Origin: Skermanella aerolata KACC 11604 | GTDB taxonomy: Bacteria > Pseudomonadota > Alphaproteobacteria > Azospirillales > Azospirillaceae | DNA: 64,000 bases | NCBI RefSeq assembly: GCF_000936425.1 | Contig: NZ_AVFK01000005.1 | Coordinates: 62,001 to 126,000 of the forward strand | Direction: 5' to 3' | Shown here: positions 16,450-25,116 of the stretch, one piece after another | Position numbering within the stretch: position 1 is the first letter of the stretch | How the letters are laid out: each line of letters starts with the position of its first letter | Program-made: the position numbers and the translations under genes | The notes under the pieces: generated by a model | Database searches by the model: none | Seen by the model: the letters and a program-made list of their open reading frames with translations, nothing else | What the model was told of the DNA's origin: nothing

Positions 16450-17355
16450 TCATTTAACGCGGCGTATGCCTGACATGTGCGGGATCGCCATCCGGTCCAG
16501 GATGAAACGCATCAGCCGTTCGGCCGCCGGGGTTGCCGCGCCGAACCGGGAAACCAAGGCGATGGAGCTGTCTGGTAGCGTCGGGAAGCCTTCGTCCGGC
16601 GTCAGCACCCTCATGCCCGGCAGGATCGTGCTGCGCGCCAGCGCCGTGACTCCCAGTCCGGCGACCACGGCCGCCTGGAGGGCGGAGACGGCGGCGCTGG
16701 TGCAGCGGATCTCCCAGGAACGTCCCATCTGCCCGAGTGCCGCGAGCATGAAGCGCCGGTAGAGGCAGGGTGCCGGCGAGACCGCAAGGGGGACCGGTCC
16801 TTCCATTACGTCCACCCAGTCGGCCTTCGCGACCCAGTGGAGCGGTTCGCGCCAGATGGTGGTGCCGGGGTCTTCGCCGGGGACGTGCTTCACCAGCACA
16901 AGGTCGAACAGCCCCGCCTCGACGCCGGATTGAAGGACGGCGGATGAGTCGACCGTGATTTCGGGCGTGACCGTCGGGAAGGAGCGGGTGAACTCGGCCA
17001 GGATATCGGCGAGGAACTGGGACGCGAACTCCTCCGCCGTGCCGAGCCTGACGGTACCGCGCACGGGCGGCATCACCAGCCTTCCGACCGCCTCGTCGTT
17101 GATCGACAGGATACGCCTTGCATAGCCCAGCAATTGTTCACCAGCGGGAGTCGGGACGACGCTGCGGCCGCTGCGGTCGCACAGGCGGGCGCCGACCAGA
17201 TCTTCCAGACGCTTGATCTGGACGCTGACGGCGGACTGGGTCCGGCCCAGCAATTCACCGGTACGGGTGAAGCTGCCGGTATCGACCAGCGTCGCGAAGG
17301 CCCTGAGCAGGTCGACGTCGAGGTTTGGTGGCGGCGGAGTATGACGGACGGGCAT
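16450..17355 (-). CDS. LysR family transcriptional regulator
   Basis: The protein has 301 residues. The N-terminal winged helix-turn-helix is classic LysR (LRAFATLVDTGSFTRTGELLG, then QSAVSVQIKRLED), followed by a two-lobe periplasmic-binding-like effector domain. The ATG at 17355 is chosen because the fold begins directly after it; the frame stays open upstream without a ribosome-binding site. It lies upstream of azlC on the same strand and is divergent from the dehalogenase-like hydrolase, so either may be its target. The effector is unknown. Confidence 0.9.
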   Translation of the reverse strand: MPVRHTPPPPNLDVDLLRAFATLVDTGSFTRTGELLGRTQSAVSVQIKRLEDLVGARLCDRSGRSVVPTPAGEQLLGYARRILSINDEAVGRLVMPPVRGTVRLGTAEEFASQFLADILAEFTRSFPTVTPEITVDSSAVLQSGVEAGLFDLVLVKHVPGEDPGTTIWREPLHWVAKADWVDVMEGPVPLAVSPAPCLYRRFMLAALGQMGRSWEIRCTSAAVSALQAAVVAGLGVTALARSTILPGMRVLTPDEGFPTLPDSSIALVSRFGAATPAAERLMRFILDRMAIPHMSGIRRVK

Positions 17356-17462
17356 GCGGCTGATTAACCTTTTGAATTTTGGCAATTTTCCCGCAGGCCG
17401 TAGGCTTTTCTCCGATGACGACGTGCTTGCACAACAACGGCGATCGGGAACCCGGAGTTTCA

Positions 17463-18380
17463 ATGTTCGAAAAATTCGCATCCGAAATGGTTGCCCTGCC
17501 CGGCGGTGACCTGATGGTCGCAACCGGCGGCAGCGGCCCGCCCCTGCTCCTCCTGCACGGCTATCCCGAAACCCACGCGGCGTGGCACCGTGTCGCCCCG
17601 GAGCTTGCTGCGCGCTTCACCGTCGTCATTCCCGATCTGCCCGGCTACGGCGACAGTTCCGCCCCGCATGACGGCGACTACTCCAAGCGAGCCATGGCGC
17701 GAACGATGGCGGACCTGATGGCGGCACGGGGCTTCGACCGTTTCGCCGTGGCGGGGCATGACCGGGGCGGCCGGGTGGCCTATCGTCTGGCGCTGGACCA
17801 TCCGGACAGGATAACGCGGCTGGCGGTGCTGGACATGGTGCCGACGCTGGATATGTGGGAAATGATGGACGCCGACATGGCACTGGCGGTGTACCATTGG
17901 CTTTTCCTTGCGCAGCCCGACGGGCTGCCGGAAGCGGTGATCGGCGCCGGTCCCGACGAGTATCTGCTAAGGACGGTCCGGGGGTGGTGCGCCGACCCCG
18001 ACGCGATCGACCCGGCCGCCTTCGAAGAATACCGGCGCTGCTTCAGGAAGCCCGGCGTCATCCATGCCGTATGCGAGGACTATCGAGCTGGTGCCGGCAT
18101 CGACCGGAAACACGACGCGGCGGACCGGGAGGTAGGCCGCCGTATCTCCTGTCCGGTCCTGGCGCTATGGGCCAGCCATGGCACCGACGGGCGTCCCTAC
18201 GATACGCTGGAGATCTGGCGCCGCTGGGCGGATGACGTGACGGGCCGGGAAATCGCAAGCGGGCACTTCCTGCCGGAAGAGGCGCCCGGCGCCGTTCTTG
18301 CGACATTGCTGAGCTTCCTGGATCGGCAGACACGGTGTATGACGGGAGGCGAAGACACGGCAGGGGAGCAGCTGATGTGA
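17463..18380 (+). CDS. Haloacetate (fluoroacetate) dehalogenase-like alpha/beta hydrolase
   Basis: The 305-residue protein has the key residues of fluoroacetate dehalogenases: nucleophile Asp100 in GHDRGG, Asp124 in LDMVPT, His268 in SGHFLPEE, and the halide pocket His145-Trp146 plus Tyr207 in CEDYRAG. The Asp nucleophile sets it apart from serine esterases. In the known family, the enzyme hydrolyses a carbon-halogen bond of haloacetates to give glycolate. The activity is inferred, since some homologues act on other substrates. The stop codon overlaps the GTG of the thioesterase gene. Confidence 0.8.
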   Translation: MFEKFASEMVALPGGDLMVATGGSGPPLLLLHGYPETHAAWHRVAPELAARFTVVIPDLPGYGDSSAPHDGDYSKRAMARTMADLMAARGFDRFAVAGHDRGGRVAYRLALDHPDRITRLAVLDMVPTLDMWEMMDADMALAVYHWLFLAQPDGLPEAVIGAGPDEYLLRTVRGWCADPDAIDPAAFEEYRRCFRKPGVIHAVCEDYRAGAGIDRKHDAADREVGRRISCPVLALWASHGTDGRPYDTLEIWRRWADDVTGREIASGHFLPEEAPGAVLATLLSFLDRQTRCMTGGEDTAGEQLM

Positions 18381-18811
18381 CTACGGATATCGACAGCCGG
18401 GACAAGTACCGGCATTTTCTAGCCATCCCGACGCGCTGGATGGACAACGACATCTACGGCCACGTCAACAACGTGGTCTATTATTCATATTTCGACACGG
18501 TGATAAACGAGTACCTGATCGCGGAGGGCGGCTTCGACATCCACAAGGCGGCGATCATTGGCGTCGCTGTCGAAACGATGTGCAAGTTCAGGAAGTCGCT
18601 GGCTTTTCCGCATATCGTCGATGCCGGGCTGCGGGTTGGGAAGCTGGGGAACTCGAGCGTTCGTTACGAGGTCGGATTGTTTGCCGCCGGCGATGTGGAA
18701 GTCGCCGCGACCGGTCATTTCGTCCACGTCTTCGTCGAGCGGGCGACGATGAAGCCGGTACCGATCCCAGATCCCTTGCGCGCCTGCATGGAGCGTCTGC
18801 TGACCGCTTGA
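18377..18811 (+). CDS. Hotdog-fold acyl-CoA thioesterase
   Basis: A 144-residue protein of the 4-hydroxybenzoyl-CoA thioesterase type. The signature MDNDIYGHVNNVVYYSYFDT holds the catalytic acidic residue and the hotdog helix. It hydrolyses an acyl-CoA to the acid and CoA; the acyl group is unknown. The GTG start overlaps the hydrolase TGA (GTGA), with GGGGAG upstream, indicating translational coupling with the dehalogenase-like enzyme. Confidence 0.85.
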   Translation: MTTDIDSRDKYRHFLAIPTRWMDNDIYGHVNNVVYYSYFDTVINEYLIAEGGFDIHKAAIIGVAVETMCKFRKSLAFPHIVDAGLRVGKLGNSSVRYEVGLFAAGDVEVAATGHFVHVFVERATMKPVPIPDPLRACMERLLTA

Positions 18812-18840
18812 CGGCAGGTGCCGACCAGACAGGCGCCGGC

Positions 18841-18876
18841 CAAATAAAAAGGCGCCCCGCCTTTCGGTGGGGCGCC
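18841..18876 (-). terminator. Terminator of the hsp20 gene
   Basis: Read on the minus strand, the GGCGCCCC/GGGGCGCC stem (18851-18858 with 18869-18876) is followed by TTTTTATTTG. It lies 28 bases beyond the hsp20 stop codon. Confidence 0.8.
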
Positions 18877-18904
18877 GATCCAAAAGGCCGGACTTACCCG
18901 GTCC

Positions 18905-19384
18905 TTACGCGGCCTGGGGCTGCTCCTCCGTCCGGCTATGTTCGATCGCCTGAGAAGGCGCCGCCGCTGCGATCTTGATCGTGCGGGGCCGCGCTGCCTC
19001 GGGGATCTCCCGGACGAGTTCCACATTCAGGAGACCGTTCGCCAAATTCGCGCCAGTCACTTTGATGTGGTCGGCTAGCTGAAAGCGGCGCTCGAATGCC
19101 CGCCCGGCAATGCCGCGATAGAGGTATTGGCCGTTCTCCGGATCCTTCTTAGTTTTACCGGTAATCACCAGCAGATTTTCCTGCGAAGTGATGTCCAGAT
19201 CCTCCGGACCGAAGCCGGCGACCGCCATGGAGATACGGTAGGCGTCGTCGGACAGCTTCTCGATGTTGTACGGGGGATAGGACAGGGCGGCATCGTCGAC
19301 CTTGAGCGCGGACTCCAGGATACGGGTCATGCGGTCGAAGCCGACGGAAGAACGGAACAACGGCGAAAGATCATAGGTGCGCAT
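18905..19384 (-). CDS. Hsp20/IbpA family small heat-shock protein
   Basis: This 159-residue holdase binds unfolding proteins during heat stress and keeps them refoldable. The alpha-crystallin domain spans about 30-130, with YPPYNIEKLSDDAYRISMAVAGF at its start and the beta strands QENLLVITGKTK and GIAGRAFERRFQLADHIKV. The A-x-x-x-x-G-L-L-N/V-E motif (ANGLLNVELVREIPE) is conserved. The start at 19384 has GGAGGG six bases upstream. The leader contains a ROSE-like thermometer and an RpoH-like promoter, both consistent with heat induction. Confidence 0.93.
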   Translation of the reverse strand: MRTYDLSPLFRSSVGFDRMTRILESALKVDDAALSYPPYNIEKLSDDAYRISMAVAGFGPEDLDITSQENLLVITGKTKKDPENGQYLYRGIAGRAFERRFQLADHIKVTGANLANGLLNVELVREIPEAARPRTIKIAAAAPSQAIEHSRTEEQPQAA

Positions 19385-19480
19385 TTCATACCCTCCAAAG
19401 AGCGATACAAGCGTCGGAATTCACCATCATGGTCGAACTCCGGTTTCTTCGTGGGGCGGACCCTGTTTCGGCGTCCTTCC
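19385..19480 (-). ncRNA. ROSE-like RNA thermometer in the hsp20 leader
   Basis: The minus-strand leader contains UCGCU immediately before CUUUGGAGGG (19391-19405), where GGAGGG is the Shine-Dalgarno sequence. ROSE thermometers hide the ribosome-binding site in a short hairpin with a conserved UYGCU and a non-canonical G-G pair, and the same arrangement folds here (CGCUC opposite GAGGG, with G-G in the middle). Upstream hairpins were not modelled. The 5' boundary is approximate. Confidence 0.7.
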
Positions 19481-19490
19481 CACGGAAACT

Positions 19491-19519
19491 GAGATAATCA
19501 CGCCGAAATCGGGTTCAAG
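19491..19519 (-). promoter_or_regulatory. RpoH (sigma-32)-like promoter of hsp20
   Basis: On the minus strand, CTTGAA (19514-19519) is followed after 17 bases by TATCTC (19491-19496), matching the alphaproteobacterial CTTGAA / CYTATNT pattern reasonably. It would give a leader of about 100 bases that includes the ROSE-like element. Confidence 0.5.
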
Positions 19520-19617
19520 AGGGTGATCGTCGAGAAAATTTCGCCGCATTCATTGGGCGCGTTTGGGTTGGCCGGCGCGCCTCATCAGTTATTAACCTCG
19601 GACTGGGACGATCGATC

Positions 19618-20052
19618 ATGGCACTTATGAATCCCGAAACGGGAGAGCGAGTGAGCGGCCCTACTGCATTCTTCAATCGCACTTACGACGAAACGATGGC
19701 CCTGCTCATCGAGGCGCGGAACTACATCGCCTACAACGAGCAGTCCGACCAGCGCGGCCTTGACCCTCAGATCCGACTTCAGGTCAGCTATGAGTCCCTG
19801 CGGGTCACGAGCAGGCTGACCCAGGTGATGGCATGGCTGCTGGCGCAGAAAGCCGTCCATGCCGGCGAACTCACGCAGGAACAGGTCGCGACCGACGAGT
19901 ACGCGCTGTCCGGCGGCGATGTTTGCACCGACCCGTCAGGTCCCGACAACGAGGAACTGCCCGCCGGCCTTCGCAGCCTGCTGGAGCGCAGCCATAAGCT
20001 CTACATGCGGGTCGCCCGTCTGGACGAACAGGTCCGGCGCGCCGTCGCGTAA
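19618..20052 (+). CDS. DUF1465 / RcdA-like protein
   Basis: This is a 144-residue alpha-helical protein of the DUF1465 family, whose Caulobacter member RcdA is an adaptor that helps ClpXP degrade the cell-cycle regulator CtrA. Family features are FNRTYDETMALLIEARNYI, YESLRVTSRLTQVMAWLL and QKAVHAGELTQEQ. The acidic-rich C-terminal part is typical. It is monocistronic, between hsp20 (divergent) and rpmE (convergent). That it works with CtrA here is inferred from the family. Confidence 0.82.
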   Translation: MALMNPETGERVSGPTAFFNRTYDETMALLIEARNYIAYNEQSDQRGLDPQIRLQVSYESLRVTSRLTQVMAWLLAQKAVHAGELTQEQVATDEYALSGGDVCTDPSGPDNEELPAGLRSLLERSHKLYMRVARLDEQVRRAVA

Positions 20053-20089
20053 GCGACGGCGCCGTGCTCCGACCAATTCATTCATGATT

Positions 20090-20128
20090 TAAAAACGCGA
20101 AAAAGGCGTTCCGTAGATGGAACGCCTT
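20090..20128 (-). terminator. Terminator of rpmE
   Basis: A ten-base perfect stem (20103-20112 with 20119-20128, six-base loop) is followed on the minus strand by TTTTTCGCGTTTTT. It may also shield the convergent RcdA-like gene. Confidence 0.85.
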
Positions 20129-20201
20129 ATCACGTCAGACCCTGAAGTACTGGGACCACAATACCGCAAGCGGTGTCCAGGGCCTGACGCCCTGGAGAGG
20201 C

Positions 20202-20426
20202 TTACTTCTTGAGGCCGAAACTGCCGAAGCGCTTGTTGAACTTGGCGATCTGACCGCCGGTGTCCAGCAGCTTCTGGACGCCCGTCCAAGCCGGATGCGA
20301 CTTCGGATCGATGTCCAGGCGCAGCGTATCGCCGGCCTTACCATAGGTGCTCCGGGTCTGGAACGAGCTACCGTCGGTCATGACGATATTGATCTCGTGA
20401 TAGTCCGGATGGATCTCTTTTTTCAT
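20202..20426 (-). CDS. rpmE: 50S ribosomal protein L31
   Basis: This 74-residue ribosomal protein contributes to the central protuberance and the bridge to the small subunit. [29 protein letters not shown] and the ending [12 protein letters not shown] are diagnostic. It lacks the CxxC zinc-ribbon cysteines, so it is the zinc-independent form. It is divergent from the ABC exporter gene and followed by a strong terminator. Confidence 0.96.
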   Translation of the reverse strand: MKKEIHPDYHEINIVMTDGSSFQTRSTYGKAGDTLRLDIDPKSHPAWTGVQKLLDTGGQIAKFNKRFGSFGLKK

Positions 20427-20553
20427 AGCTGCAGTCCCCGAAAACGAGCGCGCCTTATAGCGGACCGGACGTGTCGGCGCAAGGCGGATCTCGATGCGGG
20501 GAGATGATTCTCGTACCGTTGTGGAGCTGCGGATATGACGCGGGCGGCGCACC

Positions 20554-22485
20554 TTGTTGCCCGACAGACGCCTTGCTATACCAGTGAAGGCTATTCCCGT
20601 CTCCTTAAACACAGGTACCCTCCGGGTGTTTCGTGCATCTCCCCAAGTCGAGGCGACCCAGAAGCCTGCGATCGGCGCCGATCCCGTGACGGCGGCTCCG
20701 CGCCGGGATCTCAGCCCCTTGCGCCGCCTGGTACCGTTCCTGACGCCATACCGGACCGCCATCGCAGGCGCGTTCCTGTCCCTGACGGTGGCGGCGGGCA
20801 CCGTTCTCGGTCTCGGCGCCGGCCTGCGGGCTCTTGTCGACCAGGGGTTCGCCGCCGGCAACCCGGCCCTGCTCGACAAGGGCCTGCTGGTGATGCTGGC
20901 GGTCATCTGCATCCTGGCGGCCTCCACGTATGGCCGCTTCTATCTGGTGTCGTGGATCGGCGAACGGGTCGTGGCCGACCTGCGGCGCGCCGTGTTCGAC
21001 CATGTCGTGAAGCTGAGTCCGTCCTTCTTCGAATCCACCCGGACCGGCGAGGTGCTGTCGCGCCTGACCACCGATACCACCGTGCTCCAGGTCGTGGTCG
21101 GTTCCACGGTATCGATCGCGCTGCGCAACATGCTGCTGCTGATCGGGGGTTCGGTCATGCTGCTGTTCACCAGCGCCAAGCTGACGGGACTGGTGTTCCT
21201 GGTGGTCCCGCTGGTGGTGTTCCCGATCGTCATCTTCGGGCGCAAGGTCCGGAAGCTCTCGCGCGAAAGCCAGGACCGCATCGCCGATGTCGGCTCCTTC
21301 GTGGACGAGGCGCTGGGCGCCATCCGGACCGTGCAGGCCTATGGGCACGAGAACGCGGAGCGGCGCAACTTCGCGGACCGGGTCGAAGGCGCGTTCGACG
21401 TCGCGGTCCAGCGGGTGCGGACCCGTGCGGCGCTGACCGTGATCGTCATCGTCCTCGTCTTCACCGCGATCGGCACCATCCTGTGGGTCGGCGGCCACGA
21501 CGTGCTGGCCGGCCGCCTGAGCGCCGGCGATCTCAGCGCCTTCGTGTTCTACGCTGTAGTAGTGGCGGGGTCGGTCGGCGCCATCAGCGAGGTCGTCGGC
21601 GACCTTCAGCGGGCGGCGGGCGCCACCGAACGGCTGTTCGACCTGATGGCGACAGAACCGGAAATCACCGCGCCGGCCAACCCGGCTCCCCTGCCCGTTC
21701 CGGTCAGGGGAGCGGTCGCCTTCGACGCGGTCCGCTTCCACTATCCGTCACGCCCCGACGACGCGGCGCTGGACGAGTTCAGCCTGTCGGTGGCGCCCGG
21801 CGAAACAGTGGCGCTGGTGGGACCCAGCGGCGCCGGCAAGACGACGGTCTTCCAGCTCCTGCTGCGTTTCTACGATCCGCGTCACGGCCGCGTCCTGCTC
21901 GACGGCATCGATATCCGGACGGCCGATCCAGCGGAAGTCCGTGCCCGGATCGGTCTGGTGCCGCAGGACCCGGTGATCTTCTCGACCAGCGCCCTGGATA
22001 ACATCCGCTACGGGCGGCTGGACGCGAGCGACGAGGAAGTCCGCGCCGCCGCCGACGCCGCCCATGCGCTAGAGTTCCTGGAGCAGCTGCCGGACGGCCT
22101 GAACACCTATCTCGGCGAGAAGGGCGTACGTCTGTCCGGCGGTCAGCGCCAGCGCGTCGCGATCGCCCGAGCCATCCTCCGCAATCCGCCCGTCCTTCTG
22201 CTGGACGAGGCGACCAGCGCGCTCGACGCGGAGAGCGAGCGAGTCGTTCAGGAAGCGCTGGAAAGGCTGATGAGGAACCGGACGACGCTGATCATCGCTC
22301 ATCGCCTTGCGACAGTGCTCAATGCGGACCGCATCGCGGTAATGGAGCAGGGAAAGCTGGTTGCAACCGGGACGCATACGGACTTGATCCGCCAGGGCGG
22401 TTTGTACGCGCGCCTTGCGTCCCTCCAGTTCGACCGGCGCGACGACGACCGGGCCGCTCTTGCCTTGCCGGACGTTGCAGAGTAA
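20554..22485 (+). CDS. ABC transporter, fused permease and ATPase (MsbA-like exporter)
   Basis: A half-transporter of 643 residues at most. The membrane domain with six helices spans about 60-340, then the ATPase: Walker A GPSGAGKT (423-430), signature LSGGQ (527-531), Walker B VLLLDE (547-552), and the switch histidine in IIAHRL. It acts as a dimer in the inner membrane and exports lipid, drug or another hydrophobic substrate. The N-terminus is uncertain: TTG 20554 has a weak ribosome-binding site and GTG 20626 would remove 24 poorly conserved residues. A substrate cannot be assigned. Confidence 0.88.
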   Translation: MLPDRRLAIPVKAIPVSLNTGTLRVFRASPQVEATQKPAIGADPVTAAPRRDLSPLRRLVPFLTPYRTAIAGAFLSLTVAAGTVLGLGAGLRALVDQGFAAGNPALLDKGLLVMLAVICILAASTYGRFYLVSWIGERVVADLRRAVFDHVVKLSPSFFESTRTGEVLSRLTTDTTVLQVVVGSTVSIALRNMLLLIGGSVMLLFTSAKLTGLVFLVVPLVVFPIVIFGRKVRKLSRESQDRIADVGSFVDEALGAIRTVQAYGHENAERRNFADRVEGAFDVAVQRVRTRAALTVIVIVLVFTAIGTILWVGGHDVLAGRLSAGDLSAFVFYAVVVAGSVGAISEVVGDLQRAAGATERLFDLMATEPEITAPANPAPLPVPVRGAVAFDAVRFHYPSRPDDAALDEFSLSVAPGETVALVGPSGAGKTTVFQLLLRFYDPRHGRVLLDGIDIRTADPAEVRARIGLVPQDPVIFSTSALDNIRYGRLDASDEEVRAAADAAHALEFLEQLPDGLNTYLGEKGVRLSGGQRQRVAIARAILRNPPVLLLDEATSALDAESERVVQEALERLMRNRTTLIIAHRLATVLNADRIAVMEQGKLVATGTHTDLIRQGGLYARLASLQFDRRDDDRAALALPDVAE

Positions 22486-22494
22486 GTCTTTGTC

Positions 22495-22722
22495 ATGGTT
22501 GACACTCGCCCGACAGGTCCGAATACCCATCTCCCCGTCCGCACCGACGGCGGCGGCAGTGCGCGAGCGCACGCCGGACGCTCGGTAGAGGAAGCGCGGC
22601 CGCGCCGTTCGCATTCCGGCCGGGTGCCGACGCTCAAGCAGCTCGCCTCCCTGGTGGTGGACGGTGTCCTGACGCTGCCGCCCTATTACAGGCGCGGCAT
22701 GTATCTCGACCTGCTGGTTTAG
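22495..22722 (+). CDS. Small hypothetical protein
   Basis: A 75-codon frame begins nine bases after the ABC exporter and ends 51 bases before the Rrf2 gene. The first half is Arg/Gly-rich and looks disordered; the second half (VPTLKQLASLVVDGVLTLPPYY) is amphipathic and more protein-like. No family is recognised and the ribosome-binding site is weak. Placement between co-oriented genes makes it plausible, but not certain. Confidence 0.45.
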   Translation: MVDTRPTGPNTHLPVRTDGGGSARAHAGRSVEEARPRRSHSGRVPTLKQLASLVVDGVLTLPPYYRRGMYLDLLV

Positions 22723-22773
22723 GTCAGCTCCCGCTCCTCAAGCTTCCTCCGGCGTCAGGCGCCTGCATCCCCT

Positions 22774-23226
22774 ATGCTTTCCCAGAAAGCCAAGTACGCC
22801 CTCCGTGCCTTGCTGATGCTCGCCGAACAGCCGGACGCCGACATGGTGATGATCGCGGACATCGCGGAACGTGAGAACGTGCCGCGCAAGTTCCTCGAGG
22901 CGATCCTGGTCGATCTGCGGAAGCGCGGTCTACTGGACAGCAAGCGCGGCAAGTATGGCGGCTACCGGCTGGCGAAGCGCGCCGAGGATATTTCCTTCGG
23001 CGAGATCATCCGCATCGTCGACGGTCCGCTGGCTCCCCTGCCCTGCGCCAGCAAGAGCGGGTTTCGCGCCTGTGCCGATTGTACCGACGTGAACAGCTGC
23101 TCCGTCCGCTGGTTGATGCTTCAGGTCCGCGATGCGACGGCGGATATCCTGGACAACTGTTCCCTGGCGGATGCGCTGAAGCACCGGCAGGCAACCGGCT
23201 TGCTTCCCGCGCAGTTCGAGATCTGA
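22774..23226 (+). CDS. Rrf2 family transcriptional regulator (possible Fe-S sensor)
   Basis: A 150-residue winged helix-turn-helix protein of the Rrf2 family, related to IscR, RirA and CymR. The N-terminal domain reads MLSQKAKYALRALLMLAE..VPRKFLEAILVDLRKRGLLDSKRGKYGGYRLA. Four cysteines at 91, 100, 103 and 109 lie where IscR and RirA bind an iron-sulfur cluster, though their spacing differs from IscR. It may sense iron, redox or cysteine status. No isc/suf genes are adjacent, so the targets are unknown. Confidence 0.88.
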   Translation: MLSQKAKYALRALLMLAEQPDADMVMIADIAERENVPRKFLEAILVDLRKRGLLDSKRGKYGGYRLAKRAEDISFGEIIRIVDGPLAPLPCASKSGFRACADCTDVNSCSVRWLMLQVRDATADILDNCSLADALKHRQATGLLPAQFEI

Positions 23227-23380
23227 CGCCGTCGCCCGACGCATAGCAACGGTGCTTCAGCTTGCGGATACCGGCTCAGGCCTTTCGTGACGCAAGCTTC
23301 GGAACCATGTTTAATGAAGACCTGTGATGTGGGCTCCATGCCACAGAGCTTTTTAGGTGACTGGTTCAGGAGTACGGGGC

Positions 23381-23968
23381 ATGCCGCGAGTTTACCGACG
23401 TCCGTTTGACTGGCGGGCAATACAGCTTGGCCTTGTTCTCGCGCTCGTCTTGACGCTTGGATCAGCAAGTTCAAGTCTGGGCAATTCCGGGATACTCCAG
23501 AAATTCTTCGGAAGCTACACGGGGCAAAGCATTTCCCTGGCCGACCAAGGCCTGAGCGAACGCGATCTCGCCGTAACGATCAAGCCCTATCAGAACGAGG
23601 GCTTCTCGCTGGACTGGACCACGATCACAAAACGGGCGGACGGCAAGTCGAAGCACCAGTCCTACTCGGTCGCCTTCGAGCCGACACCACGCGAGGGCAT
23701 TTACCGTGCGGCCCAGCGGCGCAACATGTTCGGCCATTTCACGCCGCTCGATCCGATGGCGGGCGAGCCTTATCTTTGGGCGCATCTGAGCAACGACACG
23801 CTTACGGTCCAGGCTCTGATCATCACGGAAGACGGCGGATATGAGATCCAGACCTATGAGCGCCGGCTGGCGCCCCATGGGCTGGACCTCACCTTTTCCC
23901 GCATCGCGGACGGCAAGATCCTGAAGACCATCAACGGCGTGCTCCGCAAGGCGGAAGGCGCGAAGTGA
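23381..23968 (+). CDS. Hypothetical secreted or membrane-anchored protein
   Basis: A 195-residue protein with an N-terminal hydrophobic stretch (LGLVLALVLTLGSASSSL) that looks like a signal peptide or anchor. The rest is mixed alpha/beta and contains KPYQNEGFSLDWTTITKR and GHFTPLDPMAGEPYLWAH. AGGAG lies about ten bases before the ATG. I recognise no named family; the pattern suggests a small periplasmic lipocalin- or calycin-like beta protein, which is a guess. Confidence 0.7.
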   Translation: MPRVYRRPFDWRAIQLGLVLALVLTLGSASSSLGNSGILQKFFGSYTGQSISLADQGLSERDLAVTIKPYQNEGFSLDWTTITKRADGKSKHQSYSVAFEPTPREGIYRAAQRRNMFGHFTPLDPMAGEPYLWAHLSNDTLTVQALIITEDGGYEIQTYERRLAPHGLDLTFSRIADGKILKTINGVLRKAEGAK

Positions 23969-24014
23969 GCGCCATCCGGTCGGTCGGGCCTGCGCGCGCT
24001 CGGTGACGACCCCG

Positions 24015-24629
24015 TCAATCCAGGACCGTGTTGCGGATATTGACGAACCGGATGACGGTCCCGAGCCAGCCGGGCGTCATGCCGCTTCCCTGAAGGTAGA
24101 TGCAGCCGACCAGCCGGTCGATCTGGCCGTCGGCATCGCTGAAGGGCAGCGTCAGACGCTCGCACACGACAGGCGAAGCGCCGCGGCGGCGGAGCTCGTC
24201 GTCCGACCAGATGACCTTGCCGGTCTCCTGAACCTGGAGACAATCGGAATCGATCCGCTCGCTTCCCGGTCCCAGGAGCGCCGATGCGGCGCGCCGTCCC
24301 GTCATGTCCACGCCGATGGCGCGGATGAGGCCGGAGCCGAAGCGGGAGAAGTGAGCCCCCATATCGGTGAACCTGACCTCGAACATGTTGGGAAGCCAGA
24401 ACGCCAGGTCCGGCACCATGTCGATCGTCCAGCGCGGCGCATGGTGGGACGAGTTCTGATGCCGAAGCCAGATTTCATACAGCGACCACAGGCGTTGATC
24501 CCCCGGATAGAAACCGCCGAAGGTGAAGGAGCAGGCATCGCCGAGGCCCGAGATGATCGCCGGGGAGATGCCTCCGGGTTCGCTGTAGAATTTCGTCAAG
24601 TCGGCCGTGAAGCTTTGGGCAACAGACAT
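24015..24629 (-). CDS. PAS_5-type PAS-domain protein
   Basis: A 204-residue protein with a PAS_5-like fold, common in Rhodospirillales as stand-alone small proteins. Features are LYEIWLRHQN near the start, PDLAFWLPNMFEVRF, SGLIRAIGVDMTGRRA and the final strand LVGCIYLQ. PAS domains bind small ligands or partners; no output domain is attached, so it probably acts through another protein. GAGG precedes the ATG at 24629; the frame stays open upstream, but that part looks non-coding. Confidence 0.72.
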   Translation of the reverse strand: MSVAQSFTADLTKFYSEPGGISPAIISGLGDACSFTFGGFYPGDQRLWSLYEIWLRHQNSSHHAPRWTIDMVPDLAFWLPNMFEVRFTDMGAHFSRFGSGLIRAIGVDMTGRRAASALLGPGSERIDSDCLQVQETGKVIWSDDELRRRGASPVVCERLTLPFSDADGQIDRLVGCIYLQGSGMTPGWLGTVIRFVNIRNTVLD

Positions 24630-24892
24630 TTTTTGCCTCGTCGATTGCAGCGGCGGCAGGATGGTTCCTGAGCTACCCCTGGGATTAGCAAGCGACGTGC
24701 CACAAGATTGTCTCAGCAATCCCCGAGCGATCCACCCTGTTTTGAGGAGTTCCGGGACGGAAACTCCCGCAAGCTGCCGGGCACTTTGTGCCGGGTGGTA
24801 GGCATTGCCGGAACTCACCGGAGATCGTGGTGTTGGTCCTGGGGCAATCAAGGCCCGTATCGGGCCGTCCACGGAACAGGGAGACCATCATC

Positions 24893-25108
24893 ATGTCGAT
24901 CAGCACACGCCTTGCAACCGGAGCGATCCTCCTGCTTGCCGTAGCGGGATGCACCGATAACAGGGCGATGGAGCGGTCCTCGCCCGGCGGTTCGGCCGGA
25001 ACGGCCGGGACCGCGGGCAGCCAAGGGCTTGGAAGCGATCAGGTGATTTGCCCGCCGGGCGCCCAGCAGCCGGAATGCCTGCGTCCCCGGACCAACCCGG
25101 ACGACTGA
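24893..25108 (+). CDS. Small lipoprotein
   Basis: A 71-residue protein with a signal peptide and lipobox (LLAVAGC, Cys20 region), so it should be lipidated and held in the envelope. The mature part is Gly/Ser/Ala-rich at first and ends with a two-cysteine stretch (CPPGAQQPEC) that may form a disulfide. GGGAG precedes the ATG, and a GGCCCG-TAT-CGGGCC hairpin lies at 24852-24866. Function unknown. Confidence 0.7.
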   Translation: MSISTRLATGAILLLAVAGCTDNRAMERSSPGGSAGTAGTAGSQGLGSDQVICPPGAQQPECLRPRTNPDD

Positions 25109-25116
25109 TCGGCCGG

